A DNA stretch of 64,000 nucleotides from the NCBI GenBank assembly GCA_037957365.1, contig JARHVA010000006.1, forward strand, positions 10,044,501-10,108,500, read 5' to 3'. The stretch comes from Torreya grandis (lineage: Eukaryota > Streptophyta > Pinopsida > Cupressales > Taxaceae). Made by a program: the position numbers and the translations under genes. The notes below the pieces were generated by a model, which made no database searches, had not been told where the DNA came from, and saw only the letters and a list, made by a program, of their open reading frames with translations. This document shows, one piece after another, positions 45,901 to 57,900 of the stretch (its first letter is position 1; every line of letters starts with the position of its first letter).

Positions 45901-48900
45901 CCCTACTGGTTTGGCTTACCAAATTGCCCCAAACCTCGCTGGTTTGGCCTATCAAGTTGCCCCAAAGGAGCTGATTTTTGTGGTCCAAAAGTGCTGCCCC
46001 TTGGCTGCCCCCATTTATTGTCTCTTGGCTGTCCAAAAGGTCCAAAAGAGTTAGATTTTTGTGAAACAAAGGGCATAATTTTACCTTGGGGTGCTGAAGA
46101 CTCAAGATCAAGGGCCTTTTGAATGACTCCTTGAAGAGGTGGGTCAAAAACCTCGACCAAACCCCTAATGGAATCAGTCAAACCTTCCATGAATAAAACC
46201 ACCACTCTTCTTTCTGAAACATCCATTACCATGATTGGAAGCCTCTGAAATTTAGTCACATACTCCTCTACTGTACCCTTTGTCTCAATTGAGCCAACTC
46301 TCTAAAGTGTAATTTCAGATCATCTCGATCAAACCTCTCAATGATCCTTTTACTGAATTCTTCATATGATTGATTAAATTGATGTCCTTGAGTGATCAAC
46401 CCATGATACCACCATTCATGGGCAGCCCCTTCTAAATGCAAAGTAGCAAACTGAATATCCTCATTTTTTATCATAGGTCTAAGTGAAAAGTAGGTGTCTA
46501 CTTTTTGAATCCAAGCCCTAGCCGAGATCTTGGGAGAACCATCAAAATTGGAAAGTGAAAGCTTTCCCAAGGCATGATGAAGTCCTCCTTGGTTGCCATT
46601 GTGCCTTTGGCTAACGCTATTGCCACCAAGTTGCCCATGCTTCCCTGATGTGAAAGCTGAAAAATCTATTTGATCCTTGAAAGGTGCTTGATAAGTCATG
46701 TACTTTCATAGTCCTACTATCTTTCAATGTGGGTTGCCATTCCCTTTCCGGAATGGCAACTTCTTGCAAAAAAGTAGGCTGGTTAGGCCTACGTGTGGTT
46801 CCTCCATTCCCTTTAAGAGGCTGATTCGTGAGGTTTTGACTTCTAGAAGCACCACCATCCCCATTGGATGGTTTGTCACCCCTCATTTCCTTCATAGTGC
46901 AGACAAATTCTACCATCATAGCTGTCATTTGTTCTTGAGTCTGTGTGTACATGTCAAACATTTGTTCCTCTCTATTTTCAGCCTCATCCCTTGGCTGATC
47001 CAAGTGAGACATTGTTCCAATCTGTTGATTTTCTTCTACTTTTTTCTTGCTTCTAAGGTAATACCTTATTTCTTTGTCACCCTCTTACATGAATCACTTT
47101 GAAAACCCACGACTAGCCAAGATATGGCTCTGATACCACTGTAATGTTTCCAAATTAGGGATATTTTTTGAAATCTGATTTTTATGTGAAACCCAAGCAA
47201 AAGAAGAAATTTTGATTTTTCCAACAACAAACCCTAGCTGAAATTGATCCTTCAAAAATAGCATAAAAATAGGATAAATTCAACGCACCACTTGGGGTAT
47301 CCAACAAACAAGTTTTTCCCTCCAAAAATATGAATTTGCCCTCAAACCCTAGGCATCTCAATTTGAAATATTTATTTTAATTTTATATTTATCATGCAAC
47401 AACACTTCACAAAACCTTCATAAAATTGCACAAAAATGACTAAATAATTATGCGTAATTTATTATGAATTTATGAATATATTTAAGGTCCAAATGTCTTT
47501 CAAAATCCTCGCAAAAATTAGAAATAATAATAAAAAATTACTGAATAATGTTTAGGCTTGGAATAGCCTATCAAAACTTCATAAGCAACTCCCAAACAAT
47601 TCACCCAAGTTGGAATTAAACCTTTCCAACCCTAGAACCAAACATAGCCCTATAAAATAGGGGTATTCAACCTAAAAATCCACTTTTGGGTCTGCAAACC
47701 CTAGTCGCCACCCTTCCAAGCTATTCACCCCACTTGGAAACCTTTATTTTTGTCTATTCCTAAATTTTGATGAACAATGGTAGCTCCTAAATGAATTTGC
47801 CTCATGGAAGAACGAAGGTTTTCATCTTCAATCTCATTGCTTGAAGGTTTTCATCTTCAAGTCCAAAGCTCAAGCTTTTTCGTGCTCAAAACTTGTAAAT
47901 TCAAATTATGATCTAAGATGCCCTTCAACAAGAACCTTCAAATTCTTTTATACTTCTCTCCAAGTGAAACGCCCAATTTGGAGGGAAATACCTTTGTTGA
48001 TCTTTTTTCAAATTATAAAAGAATGTTTTTTTTTTATAATTCACTTAAGTGGATCAATTCTCATGACCCTTAAAAAGGCCCCAACTTAAGTGAAACTATA
48101 ACAATAAAGTGTTTTTACAATTATTCTTTACAAAACCAAATTTTTGCCTTCGTTTTCTCTTTTTTCCTTAGCCTTTGGAAAACTAGGCAAGGCTAAAGGT
48201 CTTCAATAGTGTCATGTCCAAAAGTGGGACATGACACCATCATTTTTCTTTACAGTTTACCCTACCAAACACACTGCACACTAATTATTGTAGCTTGCAC
48301 TGACTGCTATGTGTGTGTAGTTGCACTAACTACTATTGATCATACTTTTGCATGCATAAATCACTTTATTTCATCATCAAACGTAATTTAGTACAACATT
48401 TTACTATACTGGCTTAACAATTCTATCGATTTGCAAATGGTTGTGTTGTAATGTCCCTTTTTTGACAAAAAGCAACAATTTCGGATTTTTCCATAGACCC
48501 TTTCTTGTAAATTTTTGAATAAACAAACTGAAACAAACCCTAGATAATAACATGCAACTAAAATATGTAAAACTGATAATATCCAACTGGAATGTTGATT
48601 CAATAAGTTGATTACAAATTTATTACAACAAACGCTAGCTATAAAAGTCCACAAAAAATGAATTCAACAATAAATACCAATTATTATCCAGTAAAACAAG
48701 GTACATCAATTTATTTGGAAGTATAGGATACTATAGCAGCGATACAGATCATTGTAGCTGTTGGGTGAATATTTTGTCACCAGCGTACTGATGAGCAAAA
48801 TAGGTCTGATCATCCACAGCAAGGGAGATTGGTCGTCCAAAGTTGCAGGTTTACCACATCCAAAGGGGACAAATCTCTCCTCTCATCAAGGGGAGGTTCC

Positions 48901-51900
48901 GTATAAAATATGAAAGAGCTATATACTATATATATATGCAGAAAATAACACTCAGGGGTAGGATAAGCCATCCATCTCTCTTTTTTCAGAGATGATGTTA
49001 ACAAACAGAGAAAAAAATCTTGGTGAAAACACTGAAGGCACTTCTCTTCTTTCAGAAGTGTTCTTGTAGGAAACAGCAGGAGTTCTTTCAGGTAGTACAA
49101 GTAACTGGTAACCAAGGGCGTAGTAACCAGCAGCCTGAGATGTAGCACAAAGTCTCCACCTCGACTGTCCAAGAGTGAGATACGGAGGACAATGAAGGCA
49201 CAAAGTCGTCCCAAGGGCCTTTACACAGAAACAAAATACGAAGGATAATGAGGGCACAAAGTCGTCCCAAGATCCTTTACACAAGAACAAAAAGAAAACA
49301 CACTAAAGGTGATTGTGGGGGCACAAAGTCTCTCCATAGTTGGCTTCAGGACACCTTCCTGATTACTTCCACTAGTTCTGCTTGTTAGATCAAATAAATA
49401 AGAACACATTCAAAAGATAGACATAAGAACAATCTCCTAAAATGATACAAGCTATAACAGCACAAAATTTGCAAGTCACTTGCTTTCTCATTCAAATATA
49501 ATAATATGAACAACAATCTGAGCTCAAAGTCTCAGTATTCGCCTTTCAATTTGGGCAAAATTTTGCTTCTAGTAACGAGATCTCCTGTGTATCAAATCAG
49601 AGATTACATTATATAGTAGCCAAGAAAGGTCTGGTGCTTTGTTCCATGGAACGGCCCATGTTGCATTCAATGCCTTGAATGCATTTTCAGTTTTGTCAAG
49701 GAGGGCCATGCTGAAACAGGGCGGTTGCCTTAACTATGGCGTGCTAATTCATCTCATATGTCTCTTCCTTAGTATGGACTGTCTGGTCCTTTTCTTGGTG
49801 TCTGTACAGTTGTCCCTTTGCCATTACTTCATGGAAGAAAAACAGGCCGCGTCCTTGATTTGGCGTGCTCGAAAGTCTGCTTGATCCACTGTTTCACCTA
49901 ATGGAAATAACTCCCTTAAAGATATTTTGGCCTTTCCCTCTTTCTACTACAATTTGAGCCCTCGGGCTATCTTTTCCCTTTCTGGTTTTGTCTTTCCCTG
50001 GCATTTGAGCTCTTAGGGATATATCTTCGGCTGTGCTGGCTCTTTACGCTTTTCCATCAGCAGTTCTTCTCTTAGGCGTTGAAGGTCTTTGAATGCATTC
50101 GGGTCCATCATCCTCCTTAGCAATTCCTTCGTGTCTTTCCCGCTTGCTCTAGCCGCTTTCCGTTGATCTCAATAAGTGACACGTGGCATGTTCCGCTGTG
50201 AAACAAGTGAGGACACGTGGCAACATCCGCTTAACTTATAGAGGCTTTAGATGTCTTTTGAGAGTCCTGCGGAGATGACACGTGGCGGCTTCCGCCGAGC
50301 TCCTAGAAACACTTTAGAAACATTCGGGACTCATTTGGACTTCACGCGGACGATGACACATGGCGCGCTCCGCTCTTTGGTCTTTTTCTTTTCCTTTTGT
50401 GTCAGGCTTTCTTCCTGGGTGAATTCCTTTGGACAATTTGTCCGAAGGATTTCGCTTTGTCATTTGCCTTGTTTATTTTTCCGAAAGAGTTCACATTGTT
50501 CACTTTTGCTCGCTGCCCTCCGCAAGGGCACTCGGCTTCGAAGGCTGCCTTTCGAAAAAGTTGCAAGGGCTCATTTTGGCCGCTAAGCGCCCTCCGCAAG
50601 GGCACTTGTCATTCGGGCTCTTGGAAGACCCCTTTGAACTTCCTGATTGAACCGACCGATTGAACCAACTTTGGTTCAACGGTTCAATGGTTCAATCGGT
50701 TCAATCCCTTTATTTGGCTGAGTCCTTTGTCTGCTTGAACCAACCGCGCGTTGAACCTTTGAACCATTAAACCCGTTGAACCTTTGAACCAAAACGGTTC
50801 AATGGTTCAATGGTTCAAGCCTTCTCATTGATAAGTGTTTTGAAGCCGTTGAACTTTGAAGCGGTTGAACTTTGAACCTTGACAAATGCGCTTAACTTTT
50901 GCTGATGACGTTGAACCTTTGAACCCATTGAACCCGTTGAACCAAAATGATTCAAGGTTCAACGGTTCAATGGTTCAATCTTTGCTTAGAAGCTTGCCGA
51001 TGGACATTTTTTATTGAACCAAGTCGTTGAACCAACCTTGAAATCGCCTAAGTGTTGAGAGCTTGTTTTTTTGAGAGAATTTACCTGCTAAAGCTGCTGA
51101 ACCTGTTTTTTTCCTGCAGAGTCTATAGAAACTAACCTGTAGAGTCCGTAGATTCAAGTCTGCAGAGTCCGTAGATTCACTGAAAAGATTGAAGAATGGA
51201 GAATTTGAAGGCTCATAACAATTTTCGAAAAGGGAAGAGACAATTTTGGTCTTGCAGGGCCGAAAGAGTTCATATGTTGTCCCAAAAATGAATGACATTT
51301 TTTGGGGACAACAATAGCAATGGTACAGATCACTCTAGTAGCAGTACGGATCACTCTAGTAGCGGTACAAGCTGAAAATAGAATAAATCCTAATTTTCAA
51401 TAACAAATATGATCCATGTGTGGAATCACCTCAATGGGTTAGAGGGTTTTTGTCCTCTACAACTGAATTTGAATGGTTTAGGTTTTTGTCCTCACAACTC
51501 GTACCAACTATATGGGTTTTCATCCTTATGCTGAAAATTGATGAACTGGAAGCCTTAATCAATTGAGAAAATATATTGATCATAAACTTGAATAGTTACA
51601 AATGAGAGAGAACTCTCAATATATAGATTCAATTGTCACTTTAAGGGTTAGGATTATGCTTTTAGGGTTTACCCTTTTCTTTTATTTTTACTTTTTCCCT
51701 TTTCTCACATTTTTCTTTTATTTCTAATAATAAAGTAATATTAAGTTGTCACTTTTTAATAAAATAAAAAGTAAGTCACTTAGACAACTTAAAATATTAA
51801 CTTTATTATTTTTCACTTTATGGGAGAAATGGGACATGCCAGTCCGCCCTTCCCAAAGATTGCTTGCTCTCAAGCAATTATAGATCCAACACTCCAACTT

Positions 51901-54900
51901 GGCTACACATCTCTTTAATGCCAGAATCCCAAATTATCCTTGGGAGTTTTCTAGTCCCTCTACCCAATTTCTTCATCCCCCTATTATACACAACCACCAA
52001 TAAAAGGTGATCTAATTGTTGCCCACTAGCAATATTCTGACCATTTGCACCATCTGTTTTTTCATATAGCAATAAAAGCTTGGCCCTATCAGGATTATAT
52101 TTCTCATATTTTGGAGATACAAATGATGACTTATGACTTAGGCAAGCTGCTATTGGAAGAATTGGAGCCAAACAACGAAAGTGTGTACCATAGAGCATCA
52201 TCTTTCCAATTTTCACATCTACTAGTAGTTTTGCCAAATGATATCCAAGGGTAGTTAATTCGTCATTCCCTTCAAGAGCTCCCTCGTCGTATAATTTCAA
52301 ACTCTGTTGATACTGAAAAATCATAGTGTCATTTTCTGCTTGTGATTTTAGAAGATCCTGGTGCAACTTCTGCATTTCTTCATTGGGATTTTGCAACGGT
52401 TGAATCCCTGTCATGACTTGCATCCTGAGATTATGATTCTCGTGATGTAAATTGAAAAGTTCATCTTGTAAAGTGGCAAAAATATTCTCATTATTTCCAT
52501 GATCATGAGTTGAACATTCATATTTTGCTTCAGTTTGAATGGTTTGTCTCTTGGATTTGCTCAATTTTCCTTCCAGTTGATCAGTTTATTCTTCTCTTGA
52601 GTTTCAGACTGTAGCTTATGACTCGTGGCATTTGCTTCCTCTACATACTCATCACTTTGCCTCTTAAGCATAGACACTTGCCCCTGAAATTCATTGATAC
52701 ATGCCTTTTACAATGATGAACCTTCAATAAGCTTTTGATTCTCTTCTTGATCATGATGCAGCTTTTCTTGCATTTGTAATAGTTGTTCCTCAACTTGGAT
52801 ATCTGAGATAGCAACTCCTGCCCATGCTAGCATTGAAAGCACTTGTGGTTTTAGGTGTTCAATTAGGTCTTCTCTGCCTTTCCAAACAGCATAGCTCAAG
52901 CATCTCCTCAAAGCAATAAGTACAGACAAGTATGTTTCTCCTACTTGTCTCATGCCATCTTGATTGTCACATATTTCGGCATTCATTACGCAGCCGAGCT
53001 TTACTTCAAGATAATCCTGAATGGCATCATGATATGAATGGCCTTCTGGTAGACCTTCTGGTAGACTAAAACTCTCTATATAACCACAGCAGAGACCTCT
53101 GACAAACGGACCACCAATAATAAGTTCATCTTTGAGACAATCATGTTAGAAGCTTTGCAATCACTCAAATTCATCTTCCATAGGCATATCATTTCCATTG
53201 CTGAAACTTGAAGTATGATGTTCTAGGAGCTTCGTGATTCGTAGCCATAATTTTGCTCGAACATCATTGGTCCACATTGAAGTTGGTAGGATAAAATCAG
53301 TTGCAGCCAATGAAATTAAATTTTCTGGTCCATCTGCACTTCAAAGCATTGGAGAAGCAGGTGGGGAATTATTCTGAAGAATATGAGCTTGCCACCCTGC
53401 TGATTAGTATTTAAAACCTGTTCAACTTTATTAAGCACACAAACCAATGATCCTAGAACATCTGCAGCAGAGTAGAGAATAGCTGACATTGAGTCGCTTG
53501 CCTTTAATGATGAATCTTTTGGTGGAATTGCTAACAATAGCAATGGAAGGTAGAGGTCCTGTTTGATGATTGTTTCACAGTGCTTCTCATCTGCTGTGAT
53601 ATTTTTGAAACATTTCAAAGCTGCAAAGGAAGTTGTTGTTGGTCCTCGTGGTGGTTTTGCAGATGCATCTCCTGCAGTAGCACAAAGAGCCCACCACAAA
53701 CCTTTCCTCCATCTTATGTCATTTTGCAGGGTGTCTCTTTGCAACTTTGCTTTTTCATTAGAATCAATCTGTGGTGCTAGAGATTCTGTCATTTTATCTG
53801 TTTCGAAACAAGGCTTAATTTTTGCGTTCAAAATTTGGTTTCCCATTTCTTTTGAGCAAGCTGAATTATATGTAGTTTCCTTATTGTCAATAGATTCATG
53901 GCTTGTTTCTTCCAAAACAACACCAAATTCCTCAAGTTATTTCGTTGTATGACCCTGACTCTGTTTGTTTAGAAATGAAGCCCGTGGGGAAAAACTATCC
54001 ATTTCATTCTGCAGTTGGTTTGGGAATGCATCTCCCATGCTACATTGTACATGATGCAGCTCCCCGGTAATGTGATCATATCGTTTTGCTAAAGTACAAT
54101 AAGCCCTGTAAAATTCTTCAACTAGGCTAACGAGTTTTGAACGCTTCCTAATCCCAGCAGCCTGCTTAAGAACTTGAGACTGCAGAGATGTATACTCTTC
54201 AACAGCCACACATCCCCCTGATACATGATTGGTCAAAGCTGGCCTGTCAGCATCTACGCTATTTTGGACATGCCAAAGCTCTCCAGATAAGCTACAGGTA
54301 TTCGATTCGCTACCTGTGTTGTAACGAGTAGAGGGCTGCAATTCTTCATGAGACTCTATCCATCGCAGTTGTAAGCTGTTGTCTGAGCAAAAGAATTGTC
54401 TCTTGAAACTCATTCAATTCAGACACCCTTGTTTGTAGCTGCTCTTGAAGAACTCTGTTATCTGCAGTTTTGATCTCAAACTCAAATGTTTTCTCATTCA
54501 ACTGAGCATTAAGTTTTAAGATACGCTGTGACATTTCTAAAATGTTAGTGGTGTTTGGACCAAATTCAATAGAACCTATCATGTACTTTTCAAGAACCTG
54601 CATCTGTCTTTTCTTTTTCTAAATCTCAATAGGAGAACTCTTTATCTGTCGACCACTAGAAGTAAGTCCCTCAACTATAACATATAGCTTCAACTTCTCT
54701 GCACATTGATCAACAACATTTTTAACTAGTGTATGTGCAACTAGTGAAACTTCCTGCTCCAAACTAGCCAATAGTACAGATAATAAATGCTAGGGAATAT
54801 CATCACTCTCATTCAGGACCAAAGTCATAATTGTTTGCATTGAAGCCACTACATTTTCTGCATGATTCTTATTGACAGTTGCAAGGAAATGTTGAAACAT

Positions 54901-57900
54901 TTTAAAAATAAGATCATTACATTCAAGATCCAACATCACAACACATGCCCTGACCTTTGCCGTAGTTTATAGAATTGTGACCCTGCTAGCAAAAAGACTT
55001 TTGATGTCATCTAGACCTTGAAAACTTTCCACAGTTATTTGAAATATCTCCCTCATGGTATTGTTGTTGTATGGAACTTTAGGAGTTGTTATTCTTGTAA
55101 TTTCACTAATACAAATGATAACTACAAGTCTCACCTCTTTGTCCAGGGGTCTCAAAAGATTGGGCTTAACCAATGAAATCATTGATGGAATTACTACCTA
55201 TTGTATAGCCTCAAGATGTGATTGTTCTACCATGGATAAACAGTTCTTCACTTCCTCCAAAATACTGAGTAGAACATTTTTTGAATAAGGCGGTTGCTCA
55301 AGTTTCTTCCCTGTTTTGTAAAGCTTTATTTCCAAATCATCTTTACTCTAACTCCATGATTCATAGACTATGCATCAAATAGTATCTGCAGAAAATTAAT
55401 CCTTCCCAACAGGGTGGCAAGAGCAAGGCTCTGTCTTATTCCTTTGGTAAGAATTTAGGTCATCAATCCATGTTCTCTCTCCTAAGTTCCCTTTCACTCA
55501 TGTGTCCATAGTGGATCTACACTCAAATGTTAGCTTTCAACCCAACAAGGTTGCAAGATCAATGCTCTAATACCACTGAATATCCCCTTTTAGAAAAAAT
55601 GTTGAATTCTGATTTTTATCTAATTTTCCTAAAAATTTAGTCAAACCCCAATACAATATATGCAATAGAATATTGATAGCTCATAAAGGTACTCTTTATT
55701 TTAGTCAATTGAAAAGTACAGTAGCATGAAAAACTAAATACTGATTTTTTACCAAACCCTACCCTAGAATCAGCTTGAAACACATTAAAATCCTTGAAAC
55801 CCTAGGTGAAATGGCTCAGAATAGTACGACAGCCATGAAATGCTATGATTTTGCCCAATTTGATAGAGTACAACCATGGTACAAACGTTGTACTGATCTA
55901 TACGAATTTGTACTTTTTAGCAGCAGCCCCAAAAACGTTGCGATCTGATTTTTACAGGTTGTCAATAGCAGAAATGAGGCCAAAATGGGTGGCACCTGGC
56001 TAAGGCAGACCCTCTGTAACAATTCTAGAATTTTTCTTTAACCCGGCGGCTTCACAACCGTTGGAAATAAATGGTGGCTCCCTACAAACCCTGATTTTTA
56101 GACTTCCTGTAAATACCCTGTTGAGTTGCTCAATTGTAATCCCTATGCAGAATCAGTAGATTTGAGGGTTTTCGTCCCCAACTCCAGTCATTAGGAGGGG
56201 TTTCATCCTCTGGTTTAGTTGCAAAGAGGGTTTTCATCCTTTTATAGAAGTATAAGGAATCCTGGATTCGTTCGTGAATTTGACAAAGTGAATAATCAAT
56301 AATAATGAAAATCATTGCCCCTTTTGTCCTTTTATAAAATTTACTTTTGCCAATCCACCCAAACCTAAAGTAATTATAATTACTTTTTATTTGGCCTTTT
56401 AATTACTCTGATTTTTGGCTCCACTCAATTAATAATAATGACTTAAGTGTCCCTTTTGAGTTATTATAATAAAGTGTCATTGGGAACAACCTAAAACATT
56501 TTTATTAAATTATTGTTTTCTTTATTTGAAAAAGGGGACATGACATGTGTCCCATTGGGGAGCAAAGTATTTTGTCTCCACTTTGTACATTTTTTTATTC
56601 ATATAAAATCCATAGAGAAATTATTGTCTTTAGTATTTATGTAATGGAACACGTGATTACATAAATGTGCAAAATGCTTGTTTCCAAATGCTTATTTTCT
56701 CAATCTTGCCCAAGATTTCTAGATGCTGATTGAACCATCTCTAAACTCCTCCTAGATGCAGCATCCCTATTTTCGTACTAGATGGAACTTTACATAGGAT
56801 ATAAATATTCAAGCCTCCATTTCTCTAGATTAATATTCATGCCAACGTCCAAGACCCTTTTGCCAACAGTGTTAATGCAATTTGGACATGTTTGAACTCG
56901 TGAAGTCAAAAGAAATGAGAGTTTGTATTTGTTTGAAATTTCAGATGAGCTAAAAAAAATCTGATGATTGGAATTACCTTATCAGGGGGTCCACGCAAGG
57001 TCAAGGAAGTTAAGTGGAGCCAGGATTCAACTCTATTTCAATGTTGGAGAGATGGGTGTACTGGGTGAGTAGTATTTATTATAGAGTATGAACTGTTTTT
57101 TGGTTAAGTCACGTGTTTGAATTCTGCTTGTTATTTTTCTAGATCTTTAGTTTCTGAAAAGCATAAGAATTGTGATATTACTTGTAATTAGGATTTCTGC
57201 ATTGCTTTCAGGTACCCAATTATTGATGCCAATATGAAGGAATTAGCAGCCACTGGTTTTATGTCAAATAGAGGCCGCCAAGTATGTAGTATTTAGTGTT
57301 GAAAGTTTCAATACGGAAATCCTATTTTAAGTGGCATACGCATTTTTCACTACTGGATTTTAAATGCATAATTTTATATATGAAAGGAAGGAAAGTAATA
57401 GGATTTGATCTAGCTAATGTTGTTTAAGTAGCTTCATTCTGACTTTGAAAGAGTTACACAGATTGTGTGTTCATTTTTGGTGAGGGATATGGGTCTGGAC
57501 TGGCGAATGGGAGCAGAATGGTTTGAGACATGTCTGCTAGATTATGATCCATGCTCCAATTATGGCAACTGGACATATGGTGCAGGCAAGATCTTCAATT
57601 TTTTCGTGAAAATTTTGCTGCCTGACCTTACATTCTGAAATTTGTTCCTCTTCACCACCTTTACCACAGCAATAAAGGAAATCAAGATTACAAAGTTCTA
57701 CTTTAATAATGTTCCATATGACACGTTCATTTACATATTTTCTCTCCTGTACTGTCTTTTATCTAGTTCCATTATCTCAGTGCTAAATAGCTTATCAGTA
57801 GTCTCTGATATCTAATCTCGGCAACAGCCTATCTTCTTTCAATTTAATAAGTTTTCATTGCACCAAACATTGCTAAAAATATCTAGCTTAGCCGAAAGGT

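Larger units (their letters stand above)
42500..48236 (-). mobile_element. Element I: complete gag-protease LTR element lacking pol
   Basis: LTRs 42500-43590 and 47140-48236 (1091 and 1097 bp) begin TGTAATGT and end GACATGACA. The 5-bp duplication CCATC is perfect. The interior (3549 bp) has an iMet primer site, gag, a DSG aspartic protease, then unrelated ORFs and a polypurine tract. Reverse transcriptase, RNase H and integrase are absent. It is a structurally complete non-autonomous element that would need a partner's pol. LTRs differ at scattered sites and gag is frameshifted, so it is not young. Confidence 0.9.
48759..51313. mobile_element. Unit G: 2.55-kb TGTT...AACA insertion in the LTR of F
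   Basis: Begins TGTTGGGTGAATATTTTGTC and ends GGGGACAACA, flanked by GTAGC (48754-48758) and ATAGC (51314-51318), a 5-bp duplication with one difference. The host LTR repeat of GTACAG...GTAGC words continues across it. It shares with unit H the phrases CCCTCCGCAAGGGCACT, AGAGTCCGTAGA and TTTTGG.CTGCAGG near the right end, and abundant inverted repeats. There is no coding domain. It is probably a solo LTR or short element of the same family as H. Confidence 0.7.
48447..56545 (-). mobile_element. Element F: gene-capturing LTR retrotransposon
   Basis: Left LTR 48447-48758 plus 51314-51841 (split by unit G), right LTR 55577-56545, perfect TGTGT duplication. The interior (51842-55576) has a degenerate primer site and the hairpin/polypurine tract. 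It shows no gag capsid, protease, polymerase or integrase. It reads instead as fragments of several host genes joined head to tail on the minus strand: PDS5, kinesin-7, NET and others. It is a transducing non-autonomous element mobilised in trans. Confidence 0.85.
34543..56985 (+). other. CRY-DASH: Giant 22,443-bp CRY-DASH intron
   Basis: The donor GTAAGT at 34543 and the acceptor ATCAG at 56981-56985 join two exons that are adjacent in the protein (HLG and GPRKV). The intron contains a gypsy gag scrap, a + strand gypsy LTR, element I, element F with unit G nested in it, and unassigned repeats. The LTR elements I and F lie antisense to the gene. It must be spliced out if the gene works. Confidence 0.9.

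Noticed and set aside
53563..53952. + strand ORF of 129 codons in element F
   Set aside because: It is the reverse of the constrained minus-strand reading and has no family resemblance.
54650..55360. A real PDS5 gene in the CRY-DASH intron
   Set aside because: Only the N-terminal part is present, with frameshifts, no introns, and adjacent to a retrotransposon primer site.
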